DNA of 64,000 bases from an uncultured Candidatus Melainabacteria bacterium (GCA_934757155.1 CAKVLI010000002.1:62001-126000); one strand, 5' to 3'; counted from the first letter of the stretch, positions 44,510-54,471 are shown. The notes: generated by a model not told the origin, from the sequence alone. Translations and numbers: made by a program.

Positions 44510-45751
44510 ATGGGAATGACTCTTGTTGAAAAAATTATTTCATCTCACGCAGGCAAAGATGTTCACGCGGGAGAACTTGTAATATCAAAAGTAGATGTAG
44601 CTGCAGTACAAGACGGAACAGGACCTTTAACAGTTCAAGAATTTAAAAAACTCGGTATAAAAAAACTTAAAAATCCTGAACGTTCAATTCTGTTCATTGA
44701 CCACGCATCCCCTAGCCCTCGAAAGGAGCTTTCTAACACCCATTTGGTTCTAAGAGAGTTTTCAAAAGAATATGGAGCAGTCCTATCTGATGTAGGCGCG
44801 GGAGTTTGCCACCAAAGATTAGTTGAAACATTCGTTAATCCCGGAGAAGTCCTTGTTGGTGCAGATTCTCATACCTGTACATCAGGCGCGCTGGGTGCGT
44901 TCGCAACAGGCATGGGCTCTACTGATATTGCGGTTGCAATGGCTCTCGGAAAGACTTGGTTAAAAGTCCCTGCAACTTTCAAAGTTGTTGTAAACGGTAA
45001 ATTCAAAAAAGGTATCTGCTCAAAAGATTTAATGCTGCATCTTATCGGAATGATAGGAGCTGACGGTGCAACTTACAAATCTCTTGAATTTACTGGAGAT
45101 ACAATTGATAATATGTCAATGTCAGAAAGATTTACGCTTGCAAATATGGCTGTTGAAGCCGGTGCAAAATGCGGACTTTTTGTCGCGGATGAAACTACAA
45201 GAGAATTTTTAAAATCCCGTGGAAGAGAAGACAAATTTGTTCAAATTCTTCCTGATGAAGACGCAGAATATGAAAGAATTATCGAAATAAACGCAGAAGA
45301 CATTCCTCATACGGTTTCTTGCCCTCATACAGTGGACAACACCAAACAAGTAGAAGAACTTAAGGACGTCAAAGTAAATCAAGTTTATGTCGGAACTTGC
45401 ACAAACGGAAGAATTGAAGATTTAAGAATTGTAGCGGAAATTCTTAAAGGCAAACAAGTTCATCCTGATGTGAGAATGTTGATTTCACCTGCGTCTAAAG
45501 ATGTCTTCAAACAAGCTCTACAAGAAGGTTTGATTGATATATTTGTAGATGCAAACGCTGCTATTATGGCACCCGGGTGCGGGCCTTGTGTAGGCGTTCA
45601 CGCGGGAATTCTAGGTGACGGAGAAATTTGTCTTGCGACACAAAACAGAAATTTCCAAGGCAGAATGGGCAACACTAAGGGATTTATATATTTGGCATCC
45701 CCTTATGTTGCCGCATACACAGCTTTAAGAGGTTATATTTCCGCAGAATAA
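44510..45751 (+). CDS. leuC: 3-isopropylmalate dehydratase large subunit (LeuC2/homoaconitase type)
   Basis: A 413-residue aconitase-family iron-sulfur subunit. Active-site and cluster regions are visible: DHASPSPRKE, GADSHTCTSGALGAFATGMGSTD, the first cluster Cys in VGTCTNGR, and the Cys pair in APGCGPCVG. Length about 415-420 puts it in the shorter LeuC2/HacA clade of two-subunit dehydratases. The small subunit leuD is not in the window, so it must be elsewhere. GAGGGG precedes the ATG, and a second ATG two codons later is possible. Followed after 40 bp by a membrane protein gene. Confidence 0.93.
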   Translation: MGMTLVEKIISSHAGKDVHAGELVISKVDVAAVQDGTGPLTVQEFKKLGIKKLKNPERSILFIDHASPSPRKELSNTHLVLREFSKEYGAVLSDVGAGVCHQRLVETFVNPGEVLVGADSHTCTSGALGAFATGMGSTDIAVAMALGKTWLKVPATFKVVVNGKFKKGICSKDLMLHLIGMIGADGATYKSLEFTGDTIDNMSMSERFTLANMAVEAGAKCGLFVADETTREFLKSRGREDKFVQILPDEDAEYERIIEINAEDIPHTVSCPHTVDNTKQVEELKDVKVNQVYVGTCTNGRIEDLRIVAEILKGKQVHPDVRMLISPASKDVFKQALQEGLIDIFVDANAAIMAPGCGPCVGVHAGILGDGEICLATQNRNFQGRMGNTKGFIYLASPYVAAYTALRGYISAE

Positions 45752-45791
45752 CGAGTCCTCAAGCGGGGAACAAATCAAAGGAGATTTGATT

Positions 45792-46277
45792 ATGAATTTA
45801 TTACTACTCAAACAGTTATCAATACTAAGCGCATTTGTAGGCGCAATTTTCGGTTTAATAACAATTATTCCTTATGTTAGTATGTTCAGCTTTCTGATAC
45901 TGATTTTATTCTTATCTGCTTTCATACTCGCATATCTTAAACAGAACGACTTAATCGGAATAATCAGCATAAGAGAAGGTTGCATTTTCGGCGCAGTAAT
46001 AGGTTTTGTATCATTTCTCGCGTTCGCAGTCGTTTATACTCCGATAAGTATGCTTCTCGGCTGGCTCATACCTTCATATACACAAGGATTTTTGAGATTT
46101 TTCTTGAACGGCTTCGGAACATTTGTTGTAATGATTTTGTTAATCATCTTTATGGCAGGTATCAGTGCATTATTCAACGGATTTACAGGTCTTGTAACCG
46201 CTTATGTTTATGAACTCATAACAGGAATTAAAAAAGAGCCGAACGAAAATACAAGTATAGATTTTGAAATTAAATAA
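45792..46277 (+). CDS. Small integral membrane protein
   Basis: A 161-residue protein with four hydrophobic segments (roughly 5-50 as two helices, 60-90, 110-150), Gly-rich in part (GFGTFVVMILLIIFMAGISALFNGFTG). Start ATG 45792 has AAAGGAGA at ideal spacing. It resembles small DUF-type membrane proteins of cyanobacteria but I cannot assign it. It lies between leuC and mtnA in the same direction with short gaps. Confidence 0.75.
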   Translation: MNLLLLKQLSILSAFVGAIFGLITIIPYVSMFSFLILILFLSAFILAYLKQNDLIGIISIREGCIFGAVIGFVSFLAFAVVYTPISMLLGWLIPSYTQGFLRFFLNGFGTFVVMILLIIFMAGISALFNGFTGLVTAYVYELITGIKKEPNENTSIDFEIK

Positions 46278-46292
46278 GGAAATAGAAGAAGA

Positions 46293-47348
46293 ATGGCATT
46301 TGAATCAAAGATTAAAACTATAGAATGGGTAGATAATTATTCAAGAATGGTTGACCAAACGGTCATACCTTATGAATACAAGTTTGTAAATATAACCTCC
46401 GGTGAAGAAATGTTCCACGCAATCAGAGATATGATTGTAAGAGGAGCTCCTGCTATCGGTATTGCGGGCGCACACGGAGTCGTTTTGTTCGCGCAAGAAG
46501 GCGAAAATAAATTCACCTCAAGAGAAGAATTCGTAAACTGGCTTATCAAAAAAGCCGAATATATGAAAACTTCTCGCCCAACGGCGGTAAATCTTATGTG
46601 GGCGTGCCAAAAACAGATTGAAGTTATTAAAAACTCAAATTCTGATATCAAAGGTATCGTTGAGGAATTGAAACAAAATGCCATAAAGCTTGAAAACGAG
46701 GACATTGAAATCAATAAGAAAATTGGTGATTACGGTGCGGAAGTTGTTCCAAAAGGCGCAACAATTTTAACACACTGTAATGCAGGTGCTTTGGCAACTG
46801 TAGGTTACGGAACAGCTTTAGGCGTCGTTCGTTCAGCTTACGCAAAAGATAATACCGTACAAGTTTTTGCAGACGAAACTCGTCCAAGACAACAAGGTGC
46901 AAGAATCACGACATTTGAGCTTGCAATGGACGGAATTCCTGTAACACTGATTACAGACGGAATGTGTTCTTACTTTATGAAAAAAGGTATGATAGATATG
47001 GTCGTAGTCGGTGCAGACAGAATTGCCGCAAACGGCGACACCGCTAATAAAATTGGAACATACACAGTCGCAATTGCAGCTAAATACCACAATATTCCGT
47101 TCTATATAGCAGCACCTCTGTCTACAATTGACATCTCAATTAAAACAGGGGCAGAAATTCCGATAGAAGAGCGTTCTCACGAAGAAGTTACACACATCAA
47201 CGGAAAAAGAATTTGCGCAGAAGGCATAAACATAATTAACCCTGGGTTTGACGTAACTCCTCACGAGCTTATTGCAGGAATTATTACGGAAAAGGGAATC
47301 CTAAGACCTGATTATAACAAATCTATTGCAGAAGCTTTTAATCAATAA
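46293..47348 (+). CDS. mtnA: Methylthioribose-1-phosphate isomerase MtnA (eIF-2B family)
   Basis: A 351-residue aldose-ketose isomerase of the methionine salvage pathway. RGAPAIGIAGA, HCNAGALATVGYGTALGVVRSA with the catalytic Cys, ETRPRQQGARITTFEL, and GADRIAANGDTANKIGTY are diagnostic. The rest of the salvage pathway is not nearby. Some bacteria use MtnA in 5-deoxyribose or DHAP-shunt disposal instead, and the neighbouring four-carbon-acid genes make such a sugar-phosphate role worth considering. It overlaps pdxA tail to tail by 7 bp. Confidence 0.93.
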   Translation: MAFESKIKTIEWVDNYSRMVDQTVIPYEYKFVNITSGEEMFHAIRDMIVRGAPAIGIAGAHGVVLFAQEGENKFTSREEFVNWLIKKAEYMKTSRPTAVNLMWACQKQIEVIKNSNSDIKGIVEELKQNAIKLENEDIEINKKIGDYGAEVVPKGATILTHCNAGALATVGYGTALGVVRSAYAKDNTVQVFADETRPRQQGARITTFELAMDGIPVTLITDGMCSYFMKKGMIDMVVVGADRIAANGDTANKIGTYTVAIAAKYHNIPFYIAAPLSTIDISIKTGAEIPIEERSHEEVTHINGKRICAEGINIINPGFDVTPHELIAGIITEKGILRPDYNKSIAEAFNQ

Positions 47349-48271
47349 AGACAAGCTTTGATAGCTTCTATCATAGAATCCGGACTTGCAATATTTTTGC
47401 CTGCGATGTCGAATGCTGTACCATGTGAAGGTGAGGTTCTGATTATATCCAGTCCTATTGTCATATTTACAGTTTTGTCAGAAGCTGCAGCCTTCATCGG
47501 GATTAAGCCTTGGTCGTGGTAACAAGCGATGAAACAATCATAAGTCTGTTTTTCACCCTTCAAATAGCTCTGAACTCCTTTAATAAAAAGGTTGTCTGCC
47601 GGAAAAGGGTTTGTAATATTAATACCACGAGTTCTTAAAGCCTCAACTGCAGGAATCATAATTTTCTCTTCCTCATCACCCAAAATTCCGCCCTCGCCGG
47701 CATGCGGGTTCAAAGCACAAAGCGCAAAAGACGGTTTTTTGATAAAAAGTTTGTTCTGAAAATAACTTCTCAAACGCTCAACTTTTTCAATAATAAGCTC
47801 TTTTGTGAGTTTAATATCTTTTAAAGCACAGTGTCTTGTAAGCAACAGCACCCTGAAATCCTTTGCAACAAAAAGCATTTCAGCTTTTTGACCACCTCTT
47901 GCAAGAAAATGTTCTAAAACTTCAGTTTGACCGTTGAAATGATGTCCCGCAAGGTACATAGCCTCTTTTGAAGTCGGCGCTGTAACAATATACTTCGGTT
48001 TGATTTGGCAAGCTTTTTCCAAAAGTCTGTACGCCAAATCTCCCGCATCTGCCGATATTTCACCGGCTTGAACTTTTCCGTCATAATCAACATCAATAAT
48101 TTCATAATTATTATGAATTTTTCCGTAAGTATTCAAAACCTTACTATTCGTAATAATTACGATATCCTTAACCGGCAAATTAAGTAAATTGAGAGCCTTA
48201 ATTGTTATTTCAGCCCCAATACCGTTCGGATCACCCGTTGTTATAGCAATTTTTTCGGAATATTTACTCAT
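47342..48271 (-). CDS. PdxA family dehydrogenase (PdxA or PdxA2)
   Basis: A 309-residue NAD-dependent enzyme of the PdxA family: TTGDPNGIGAEI at the N-terminus, TAPTSKEA, metal ligands in HFNGQTE, CYHDQGLIPMK and TSPSHGTAFDIAG. Canonical PdxA makes the PLP precursor from 4-phosphohydroxythreonine. Its overlap (8 bp) with a four-carbon-acid kinase gene strongly suggests the PdxA2 role, oxidising 4-phospho-D-threonate or D-erythronate to DHAP and CO2. Both are possible; no other pdx gene is here to decide. Confidence 0.9.
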   Translation of the reverse strand: MSKYSEKIAITTGDPNGIGAEITIKALNLLNLPVKDIVIITNSKVLNTYGKIHNNYEIIDVDYDGKVQAGEISADAGDLAYRLLEKACQIKPKYIVTAPTSKEAMYLAGHHFNGQTEVLEHFLARGGQKAEMLFVAKDFRVLLLTRHCALKDIKLTKELIIEKVERLRSYFQNKLFIKKPSFALCALNPHAGEGGILGDEEEKIMIPAVEALRTRGINITNPFPADNLFIKGVQSYLKGEKQTYDCFIACYHDQGLIPMKAAASDKTVNMTIGLDIIRTSPSHGTAFDIAGKNIASPDSMIEAIKACLY

Positions 48272-49568
48272 GATGCGCCAAATAATTAAGTATTTCTATT
48301 AATGTGTTTGAATTTCCAAGGTTTCCGGATTTTGTGATAATCCATTTTCTATTAATATCCGAACAAATAGAAATCGCCGGAGCAGCCTCATCTACAAGCT
48401 TTAATTCATTTGAATTAATCGCCTTACAGCATTTGTAAGAGGTTTCTCCGCCCAAAGTTATCAATATTACTTCAATTCTAACCGTAACAGCCTTGGTTAA
48501 TTCTGCCAAATAATCCGTAATCATGCCGGCTAACTTTTCTTTTGTAAGCTCAGCATTAAAGGAATCCTCTGAAAAACCGTCAAAATTAGCAATCAAATTT
48601 GATGTGTGAACGCAAACCGTAACCCCACTTTTCAGATTTGTAAGGATTCTTTCCACAAGTTCATCCTTAACCCCTTCCAAAATATCTTTTGTTTCAAGAG
48701 GAATGAAATTGACATTTTCAAAATCATCAGATTGTTCAAGCTTAACAATTTGATTAGCCGTAATTTGAGTTGCAGTACCTGAAACAATGAGTTTAGGTAA
48801 TGTTCCGACACTCAAATTGACACTCTCTTTTTCAATTCCCGCAAGCCAATACTTTGAAATAACCTGCGCTGTTGCAGCCGTTCCTGTCGGAAGAATTTTC
48901 TTTTCACATTTGTTAATAGCAAGCGCAATCTGTTCAATATCAGTAATTGAAGTTGCGTCCGCCACAATAAGCTTTTTGCCTGCCTTAATCAAATCATTGA
49001 TTCTCATAAGCACCGGACCTGCCCCCATCATTACCGTACGTAAATCGATCGTGCCGACAAGTTCAGCCTCAGTCTCTTTTAACTGTGACCTCAAAAGAGT
49101 AGGAACGTGAGATTCCGTAATCGGTGAATGTGGGTCAATTGCAATTTCTGTACGACCTATCGGAACACCTTTTGCAAGGTGATATCCGCCCACCGTAATT
49201 CTGCCTTCTTGCGGGAATGCAGGGATAATAATCGCCGCATCATATTCCAGAAGTTCAACCATTCTCAACGTTTCAAGTGCAATATGCCCTCTCAAAGTTG
49301 AATCAATCTTTTTATAGTAATAATCAAACGTAAAATTCTCTTGGAATGTCCTAACAGCCTTTTCCAAACGCGCCAACGCTTCTTCTGAAGGCACATTTCT
49401 GGATTCGCTTGACAATGCCCAAACTTCAGTACCCGCCTTTACTTTGGGTGTACAGTCACTATCAAGAAGGATTTTTGTATTTGCACCCCTTTGATGAAAC
49501 TGCAAAGCTGTGTCGTTTGCACCCGTCAAATCATCTGCAATTATTCCCGCAATATCAGAAAATATCAT
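48264..49568 (-). CDS. Four-carbon acid sugar kinase (DUF1537 / DtnK-OtnK type)
   Basis: A 434-residue kinase. N-terminal IIADDLTGANDTALQF with the paired Asp, YYKKIDSTLRGHI, and IIIPAFPQEGRITVGG mark the substrate half. The C-terminal nucleotide half has LIVSGTATQIT and LITLGGETSYKC. Characterised members phosphorylate D-threonate, L-threonate or D-erythronate at C4. The next gene encodes a PdxA-type dehydrogenase, the expected partner. It starts one base into the end of ssb (TAATG coupling). Confidence 0.9.
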   Translation of the reverse strand: MIFSDIAGIIADDLTGANDTALQFHQRGANTKILLDSDCTPKVKAGTEVWALSSESRNVPSEEALARLEKAVRTFQENFTFDYYYKKIDSTLRGHIALETLRMVELLEYDAAIIIPAFPQEGRITVGGYHLAKGVPIGRTEIAIDPHSPITESHVPTLLRSQLKETEAELVGTIDLRTVMMGAGPVLMRINDLIKAGKKLIVADATSITDIEQIALAINKCEKKILPTGTAATAQVISKYWLAGIEKESVNLSVGTLPKLIVSGTATQITANQIVKLEQSDDFENVNFIPLETKDILEGVKDELVERILTNLKSGVTVCVHTSNLIANFDGFSEDSFNAELTKEKLAGMITDYLAELTKAVTVRIEVILITLGGETSYKCCKAINSNELKLVDEAAPAISICSDINRKWIITKSGNLGNSNTLIEILNYLAHHE

Positions 49569-49894
49569 TACTCAGCGTCTCTTTTTGAACCTAATAATCT
49601 AACATTGTTTGCAATAATCAGGAAACGTTCTCTTTCTTCGCCTGATTGGTCAGTCCATTTGCTGATAGAAATTCTTCCGTCAACAACAACCTGACGCCCC
49701 TTTTTTATGTATTCACCTGCAAACTCAGCTTGTTTATCCCAAACTTCAATATTGTACCAGTCAGTAACTTCTTCTTTAGTCTTTGAATCCCATCTTCCAA
49801 CAGCAAGCGAAAACGTTGTCTTCACCTTTCCTGATTCAAAGTATCTGATTTCGGCATCTTGTCCTGCTCTGCCGATTATTGTCGCTGTATTCAT
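49568..49894 (-). CDS. ssb: Single-stranded DNA-binding protein, short form
   Basis: A 108-residue OB-fold protein: MNTATIIGRAGQDAEIRYFESGK, the DWYNIEVWDKQAEFAGEYIKKGRQVVVDGRIS block, and a final strand to RLLGSK. It ends right after the OB fold (KRDAE) with no Gly/Pro linker and no acidic DDDIPF-like tip, which normally recruits repair proteins. It may be a second SSB or a lineage variant. AAAGGAG precedes the ATG. It sits 18 bp after the parvulin gene. Confidence 0.92.
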   Translation of the reverse strand: MNTATIIGRAGQDAEIRYFESGKVKTTFSLAVGRWDSKTKEEVTDWYNIEVWDKQAEFAGEYIKKGRQVVVDGRISISKWTDQSGEERERFLIIANNVRLLGSKRDAE

Positions 49895-49912
49895 TAAATT
49901 CTCCTTTTATAA

Positions 49913-51022
49913 TTATTCTTTATCAGTTTTCTTAGCATTTTCAAGTGCTTTTTTCATTACATTATTATCTGTTTTGAAAGATTCATCAAGGTATTCAACC
50001 TTAGCTGATTTCATCAAACCTGTTGTTAAGTTCTTCAAAACTTCGATTTGCTTTTGAGTTTCAAGATAGAATTTTATTTCGTCTTTAACTTTTACAAACG
50101 GTTGTGTTCCTGCCTCAGTTCTGTCTGTAACCTTTATAATGTGATAACCATACGGCGTTTGAACCAATGTTTCACTGATTGTATTAGGTTTCATCGCAAA
50201 TGCTGCTTTTGAAAATTCAGGAACCATTGCTTCTTTAGTGAAGAAGCCTAATTCACCGCCGCGTTCCGCACTCATTTTATCATCAGATTTTTTAGAAGCA
50301 ATTTCTTCAAACCTATCAGGATTTGCTTTAACTTCTGCCAAAATCGCCTCTGCTTTAACTTTTTGAGCAGCCAGAGATTCTTCTACTTTTTTATTCAATT
50401 CTTCTGTAGAAATATTTTTATTCTTAGCCTTGATTGCTTGGATAGTTTCAAGAGTATCCGCAGAAATCAAAATGTGAGATGCTCTGACTTGTTCTCCGTG
50501 TTTGAATTTAGAGATATTTTGTTTATAATATTTTTCTGCATCAGCATCAGAAATAGTAATCTTCTGAATAGAATTAATCAATTTTTTAATTCTGATTTGG
50601 GTTTTTAAATCTTCGGTAAACTCAGAATTTGAAATTCCTCTTTGTTTAAGCATACTGTTTAATTGCTCTTTTGAACCTACTTTGTCGATAATAGATTTCA
50701 TTTCTGCTTTAACATCTTCATCGGTAACTTTGATACCACGTTTTGCAATTTCGTTATCAAGAAGAGTTTTAACAATCAACTCATTTGTAACTTTATCTCT
50801 GTAGATAATGTACATTACGTTATCTTCTGATTTAACAAAGTTTGAAGCACCGCCAAAATTTTTGAACGGAGAATTGTTGATTTCCTTATCAAAAGCTTTG
50901 TCGAATTGAGACCTTGTAATAACACTGTCATTAACTTTAATTATGCCATCATTTTTCTGCAACAAAGTACAACCTGAAAGCAACACTACTGATAAAGCCG
51001 CACAAGTTAAAATTTTCTTCAT
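49913..51022 (-). CDS. Parvulin-type peptidyl-prolyl isomerase lipoprotein (PrsA/SurA-like)
   Basis: A 369-residue lipoprotein. The lipobox is LLSGC with Cys18. A SurA-N-like helical region (VNDSVITRSQFDKAF and DEDVKAEMKSIIDK) is followed by a parvulin domain, with RASHILI at its start, GGELGFFTKEAMVPEFSKAAF, and TPYGYHIIKV at its end. It folds or delivers exported proteins in the periplasm. 29 bp after mfd, 18 bp before ssb. Confidence 0.92.
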   Translation of the reverse strand: MKKILTCAALSVVLLSGCTLLQKNDGIIKVNDSVITRSQFDKAFDKEINNSPFKNFGGASNFVKSEDNVMYIIYRDKVTNELIVKTLLDNEIAKRGIKVTDEDVKAEMKSIIDKVGSKEQLNSMLKQRGISNSEFTEDLKTQIRIKKLINSIQKITISDADAEKYYKQNISKFKHGEQVRASHILISADTLETIQAIKAKNKNISTEELNKKVEESLAAQKVKAEAILAEVKANPDRFEEIASKKSDDKMSAERGGELGFFTKEAMVPEFSKAAFAMKPNTISETLVQTPYGYHIIKVTDRTEAGTQPFVKVKDEIKFYLETQKQIEVLKNLTTGLMKSAKVEYLDESFKTDNNVMKKALENAKKTDKE

Positions 51023-51051
51023 CTATATACTCCTCTTAAACTAATACCCCT

Positions 51052-54000
51052 TTAAACATACTGATTTATGGTCTTTTTTATATCATAAAACAAACTTGAT
51101 AAAATGTTAAATATTTCTTCAAAATCAGAATACTGAGAATTTATCAAAAGTATTGATTTACCTTCAACACAGGCTTTCGGAGCTATAGTAAATTTTACTC
51201 TTCTTAATATATCTTTATCTAAATTCGCTCTCACGAGATTCCACTCATACTGACTGTACGGCGTGTAAACTCGAATATTGTCACCTGCCTCTCTGATAAC
51301 AGAGATTTTGCAATCGGTTGCAAGGAGTCTTAACTTAATTAATTTGATTAAGTTTTCAACCTCATCAGGAATTCTTGAGAATCTATCTTTCCACTCAGAT
51401 ACAATGCTATCAAGTTCAATATCGTTCTTAACATCAGCCAAACGCTTGTATTCAATCATCTTCTGTTCGGAAGAGCCGACCCACTCATCCGGAATGAACG
51501 CTGTGATATTAATATCCACAATCGCCGGTTTGTTTTCTGCAACAGCTTCGCCTTTAAGCTCCTGCACAGTTTCTTCAAGCAGCTGACAATACGTATCAAA
51601 ACCTACATTTATCATATGTCCGTGCTGTTTTGTACCCAGAATGTTACCGACACCTCTGATTTCCACATCGCGCATTGCAATTCTATATCCACTGCCAAGC
51701 GTCGTAAACTCTTTTATTGCCTTAAGTCTTTCAGAAGCCTCCTGCGTTAACTCCTTGTTCTTTTTATAGAAACAATAACAATATGCCTGTTTTTCGCTTC
51801 TTCCGACTCTCCCACGGAGTTGATAAAGTTGAGCCAGACCTAATTTGTCCGCCTCATGAATAATAATTGTATTGGCATTTGGAATATCCAATCCGTTTTC
51901 GATAATCGTTGTACACAAAAGTATGTCACTTTCGTGGTTATCAAAGCCAATAATTACGTCTTCCAGCTGTTTTTCGCTCAGCTGACCGTGACCTACGGAA
52001 ATTCTTGCATTCGGAACAAGCTTTTGCAATTCAAGTTTGAATTCTTCAATAGTTTCAACCCTGTTATACAGATAAAATACTTGTCCGTCTCTATCAAGTT
52101 CGTTAATAATCGCGTTTTTGACCGCCTGCTCGTTATACTCACCCACAAACGTTTTAATCGGAAGTCTGTTCTGAGGCGGAGTATTAATAATTGAAATATC
52201 CTTGATTCCTGATAGCGACATATAAAGAGTACGCGGAATCGGAGTTGCTGACATTGAAATAATATCTATATTTTCTCTAAACTCCTTGAGTTTTTCCTTA
52301 TGGCGGACCCCGAACCTGTGTTCTTCATCAATTACAAGAAGACCTAAGTCTTTGAACACAACTTTATCCTGCAGCAAGCTGTGAGTTGCAATAACTACAT
52401 CACATTTACCCGTCGCAAGATTTTTCAAGGTTTCAGAACGTTCTTTTGCACTTTTGAATCTGCATAAAAGCTCAACATTTATACCAAACGGCTTAAATCT
52501 CTCTGAAACTGTTTGATAATGCTGGAGTGCAAGAACTGTTGTCGGAACGATTACCGCGACCTGTTTCAAAGCAGTAACAGCCTTAAACATAGCTCTCATA
52601 GCAACTTCGGTTTTACCAAAACCGACATCCCCGCAAACAAGTCTGTCCATAGGAGAAGAGCTTTCCATATCTGATTTAATATCATTAATCGCCTTTGCCT
52701 GATCAGGAGTTTCAATATACTCAAAAGCCTCCTCCATCTCAAATTGCAACGGTGAATCCGGAGGATAGCAAATGCCTTCCTGCATTTTCCTTCTCGCATA
52801 AAGTCTCAACAGGTCATAGGCAATCGTTTCAACCTCTTTTTTAACCTTGCGTTTGGTATTTTCCCAATCAGAACCGCCCATACGTGATAACTTCGGCTTA
52901 ATCTGTCCTGAACCACGATATCTGCAGAGCATATTTATCTGTTCAGCCGGAATATGCAATCTGTCTTTTCCCGCATACTCAATCGTCAAATAATCTTTTA
53001 ACTGACCGTCAAACTCTTGCTTTGTCAAGCCTTGATAAATACCAACCCCGTGAATAGTATGTACAACGTACTCTCCAGGTTTAATATCGTTGATATTTTC
53101 GATATATTCAGCTTTTTCTTTGTAATGTCTTTTTCTTCCGGAAGGTAAGTCTTTTTGACGTTTGTTAAATAGTTCCCTATCAGTAATTACAAGAATTTTG
53201 CCGTCAGGAATTTCCGTTCCTATTGAATTGATATTATCAATATATTCAACATTGAATATCTCTAATGCTTCCAGAACTTCACGAACTCTTTCTTTATAAT
53301 CCGTTGCTATCGTAACTTGATACCCCTTTTTGGACAAAATATATTCTGCAACCTTGTCCATATCAGCATCAAAAATCGGAATATTTCTTGAATCAATATC
53401 AATAATTTCATTCGACTCATCCGACAAGAAATTATTCATAGAAATCTTCTGAAAACCGGCAGCAAGTTGAATAATTTCCGAATCGGTATAATGATTCATT
53501 GTTCTCAAAGGCTCAATAAGATTAGTTTTCAAACCTTCGTTATAAGAATTGACCAGCCCTTCATCAATCTGCGCAAGCTTAGCGGAGATTTCCGCGTACT
53601 CGTCATAAATAACAATATAGTCTTTTAAATACTCAAAAACACCGACCAAGTTCTCGTTAAAATAAGACTGATAAACATTTATCCCCTCAAAATATCCTTC
53701 TTCTTGAAAGCGTTCTTTTAACCCAGCAGAAAACTCTTTTGGCGGAGTATTCGGCAAAATAAATTTATATAAAGGAAGTATTTCGATTTCTTTGATTTTT
53801 TCTACAGATTTTTGGGTTTCGTTATCAAAATATCTGATATCAACGACTTCATCTCCCCAAAATTCGATTCTCACAGGATTTTCTTTAAGAGTAAAGATGT
53901 CGGAAATATCTCCTCTAATCGAAAATTCGCCCATATCAGAAACCATTGTTGCACGCTTGTATCCAAGTTTGATAAGCTTCTCCAAGAGTTCTTTTTGAGA

Positions 54001-54411
54001 AATTTCATCCCCGACTTTTAGCTTCAAGCGATTTTGTCTAAAAAAGTCTTCGTCAGGAAATTGCTCTGTCAATACTTTTACAGGCGCTATGACAACATCC
54101 GGCTTATTTCTTAAAACCTCTATCTGCTTTTGGTAATCATAAATATTCCCGCTCATCGCTTCATAAGGAGAAGTATTTTGATAAGGCAAAATCACAGACT
54201 CAGTTCCGAAAAGACGTTCAAAATCGACCGAATACCTCAAACCAGCCTGCTCAGTTGAAGTTATAATCAAGATTTTCTTATCGGATAAATTACGAATACA
54301 CTCGGCAAGTAAAAGTCGGCTGAATGTAGTCAGACCGGTTAGCGTAAAACTCTTTTGTTTTTTTATTTTTCTGACAAAATCGTCAAAAAATGATGCGTGT
54401 TCAAGTTTCAT
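51052..54411 (-). CDS. mfd: Transcription-repair coupling factor Mfd
   Basis: An 1119-residue translocase that removes stalled RNA polymerase and recruits UvrA. The UvrB-like N-terminus (LLAECIRNLSDKKILIIT) is followed by the RNA-polymerase-interacting domain (PGEYVVHTIHGVGIYQGL). The RecG-like motor has Walker A GDVGFGKTEVA, DEEH box VIDEEHRFG, SATPIPRTL, and GLDIPNANTIIIHEAD. The C-terminal TRCF domain has FIPDEWV. The ATG has no Shine-Dalgarno. A TAAAAT box ending six bases upstream suggests a leaderless or nearly leaderless transcript. Confidence 0.97.
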   Translation of the reverse strand: MKLEHASFFDDFVRKIKKQKSFTLTGLTTFSRLLLAECIRNLSDKKILIITSTEQAGLRYSVDFERLFGTESVILPYQNTSPYEAMSGNIYDYQKQIEVLRNKPDVVIAPVKVLTEQFPDEDFFRQNRLKLKVGDEISQKELLEKLIKLGYKRATMVSDMGEFSIRGDISDIFTLKENPVRIEFWGDEVVDIRYFDNETQKSVEKIKEIEILPLYKFILPNTPPKEFSAGLKERFQEEGYFEGINVYQSYFNENLVGVFEYLKDYIVIYDEYAEISAKLAQIDEGLVNSYNEGLKTNLIEPLRTMNHYTDSEIIQLAAGFQKISMNNFLSDESNEIIDIDSRNIPIFDADMDKVAEYILSKKGYQVTIATDYKERVREVLEALEIFNVEYIDNINSIGTEIPDGKILVITDRELFNKRQKDLPSGRKRHYKEKAEYIENINDIKPGEYVVHTIHGVGIYQGLTKQEFDGQLKDYLTIEYAGKDRLHIPAEQINMLCRYRGSGQIKPKLSRMGGSDWENTKRKVKKEVETIAYDLLRLYARRKMQEGICYPPDSPLQFEMEEAFEYIETPDQAKAINDIKSDMESSSPMDRLVCGDVGFGKTEVAMRAMFKAVTALKQVAVIVPTTVLALQHYQTVSERFKPFGINVELLCRFKSAKERSETLKNLATGKCDVVIATHSLLQDKVVFKDLGLLVIDEEHRFGVRHKEKLKEFRENIDIISMSATPIPRTLYMSLSGIKDISIINTPPQNRLPIKTFVGEYNEQAVKNAIINELDRDGQVFYLYNRVETIEEFKLELQKLVPNARISVGHGQLSEKQLEDVIIGFDNHESDILLCTTIIENGLDIPNANTIIIHEADKLGLAQLYQLRGRVGRSEKQAYCYCFYKKNKELTQEASERLKAIKEFTTLGSGYRIAMRDVEIRGVGNILGTKQHGHMINVGFDTYCQLLEETVQELKGEAVAENKPAIVDINITAFIPDEWVGSSEQKMIEYKRLADVKNDIELDSIVSEWKDRFSRIPDEVENLIKLIKLRLLATDCKISVIREAGDNIRVYTPYSQYEWNLVRANLDKDILRRVKFTIAPKACVEGKSILLINSQYSDFEEIFNILSSLFYDIKKTINQYV

Positions 54412-54422
54412 AATTTATTTTA

Positions 54423-54451
54423 ATGGGCGGAATGTTCATCATTCCGCCCAT
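54423..54451 (-). terminator. Hairpin between the 54472 gene and mfd
   Basis: A perfect 12-bp stem (ATGGGCGGAATG with CATTCCGCCCAT) around five bases. On the minus strand it is followed by TAAAATAAATT, not a pure T run. It could end the murA transcript or attenuate it before mfd. Confidence 0.55.
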
Positions 54452-54471
54452 CCTACATTTCTATAAAATTC

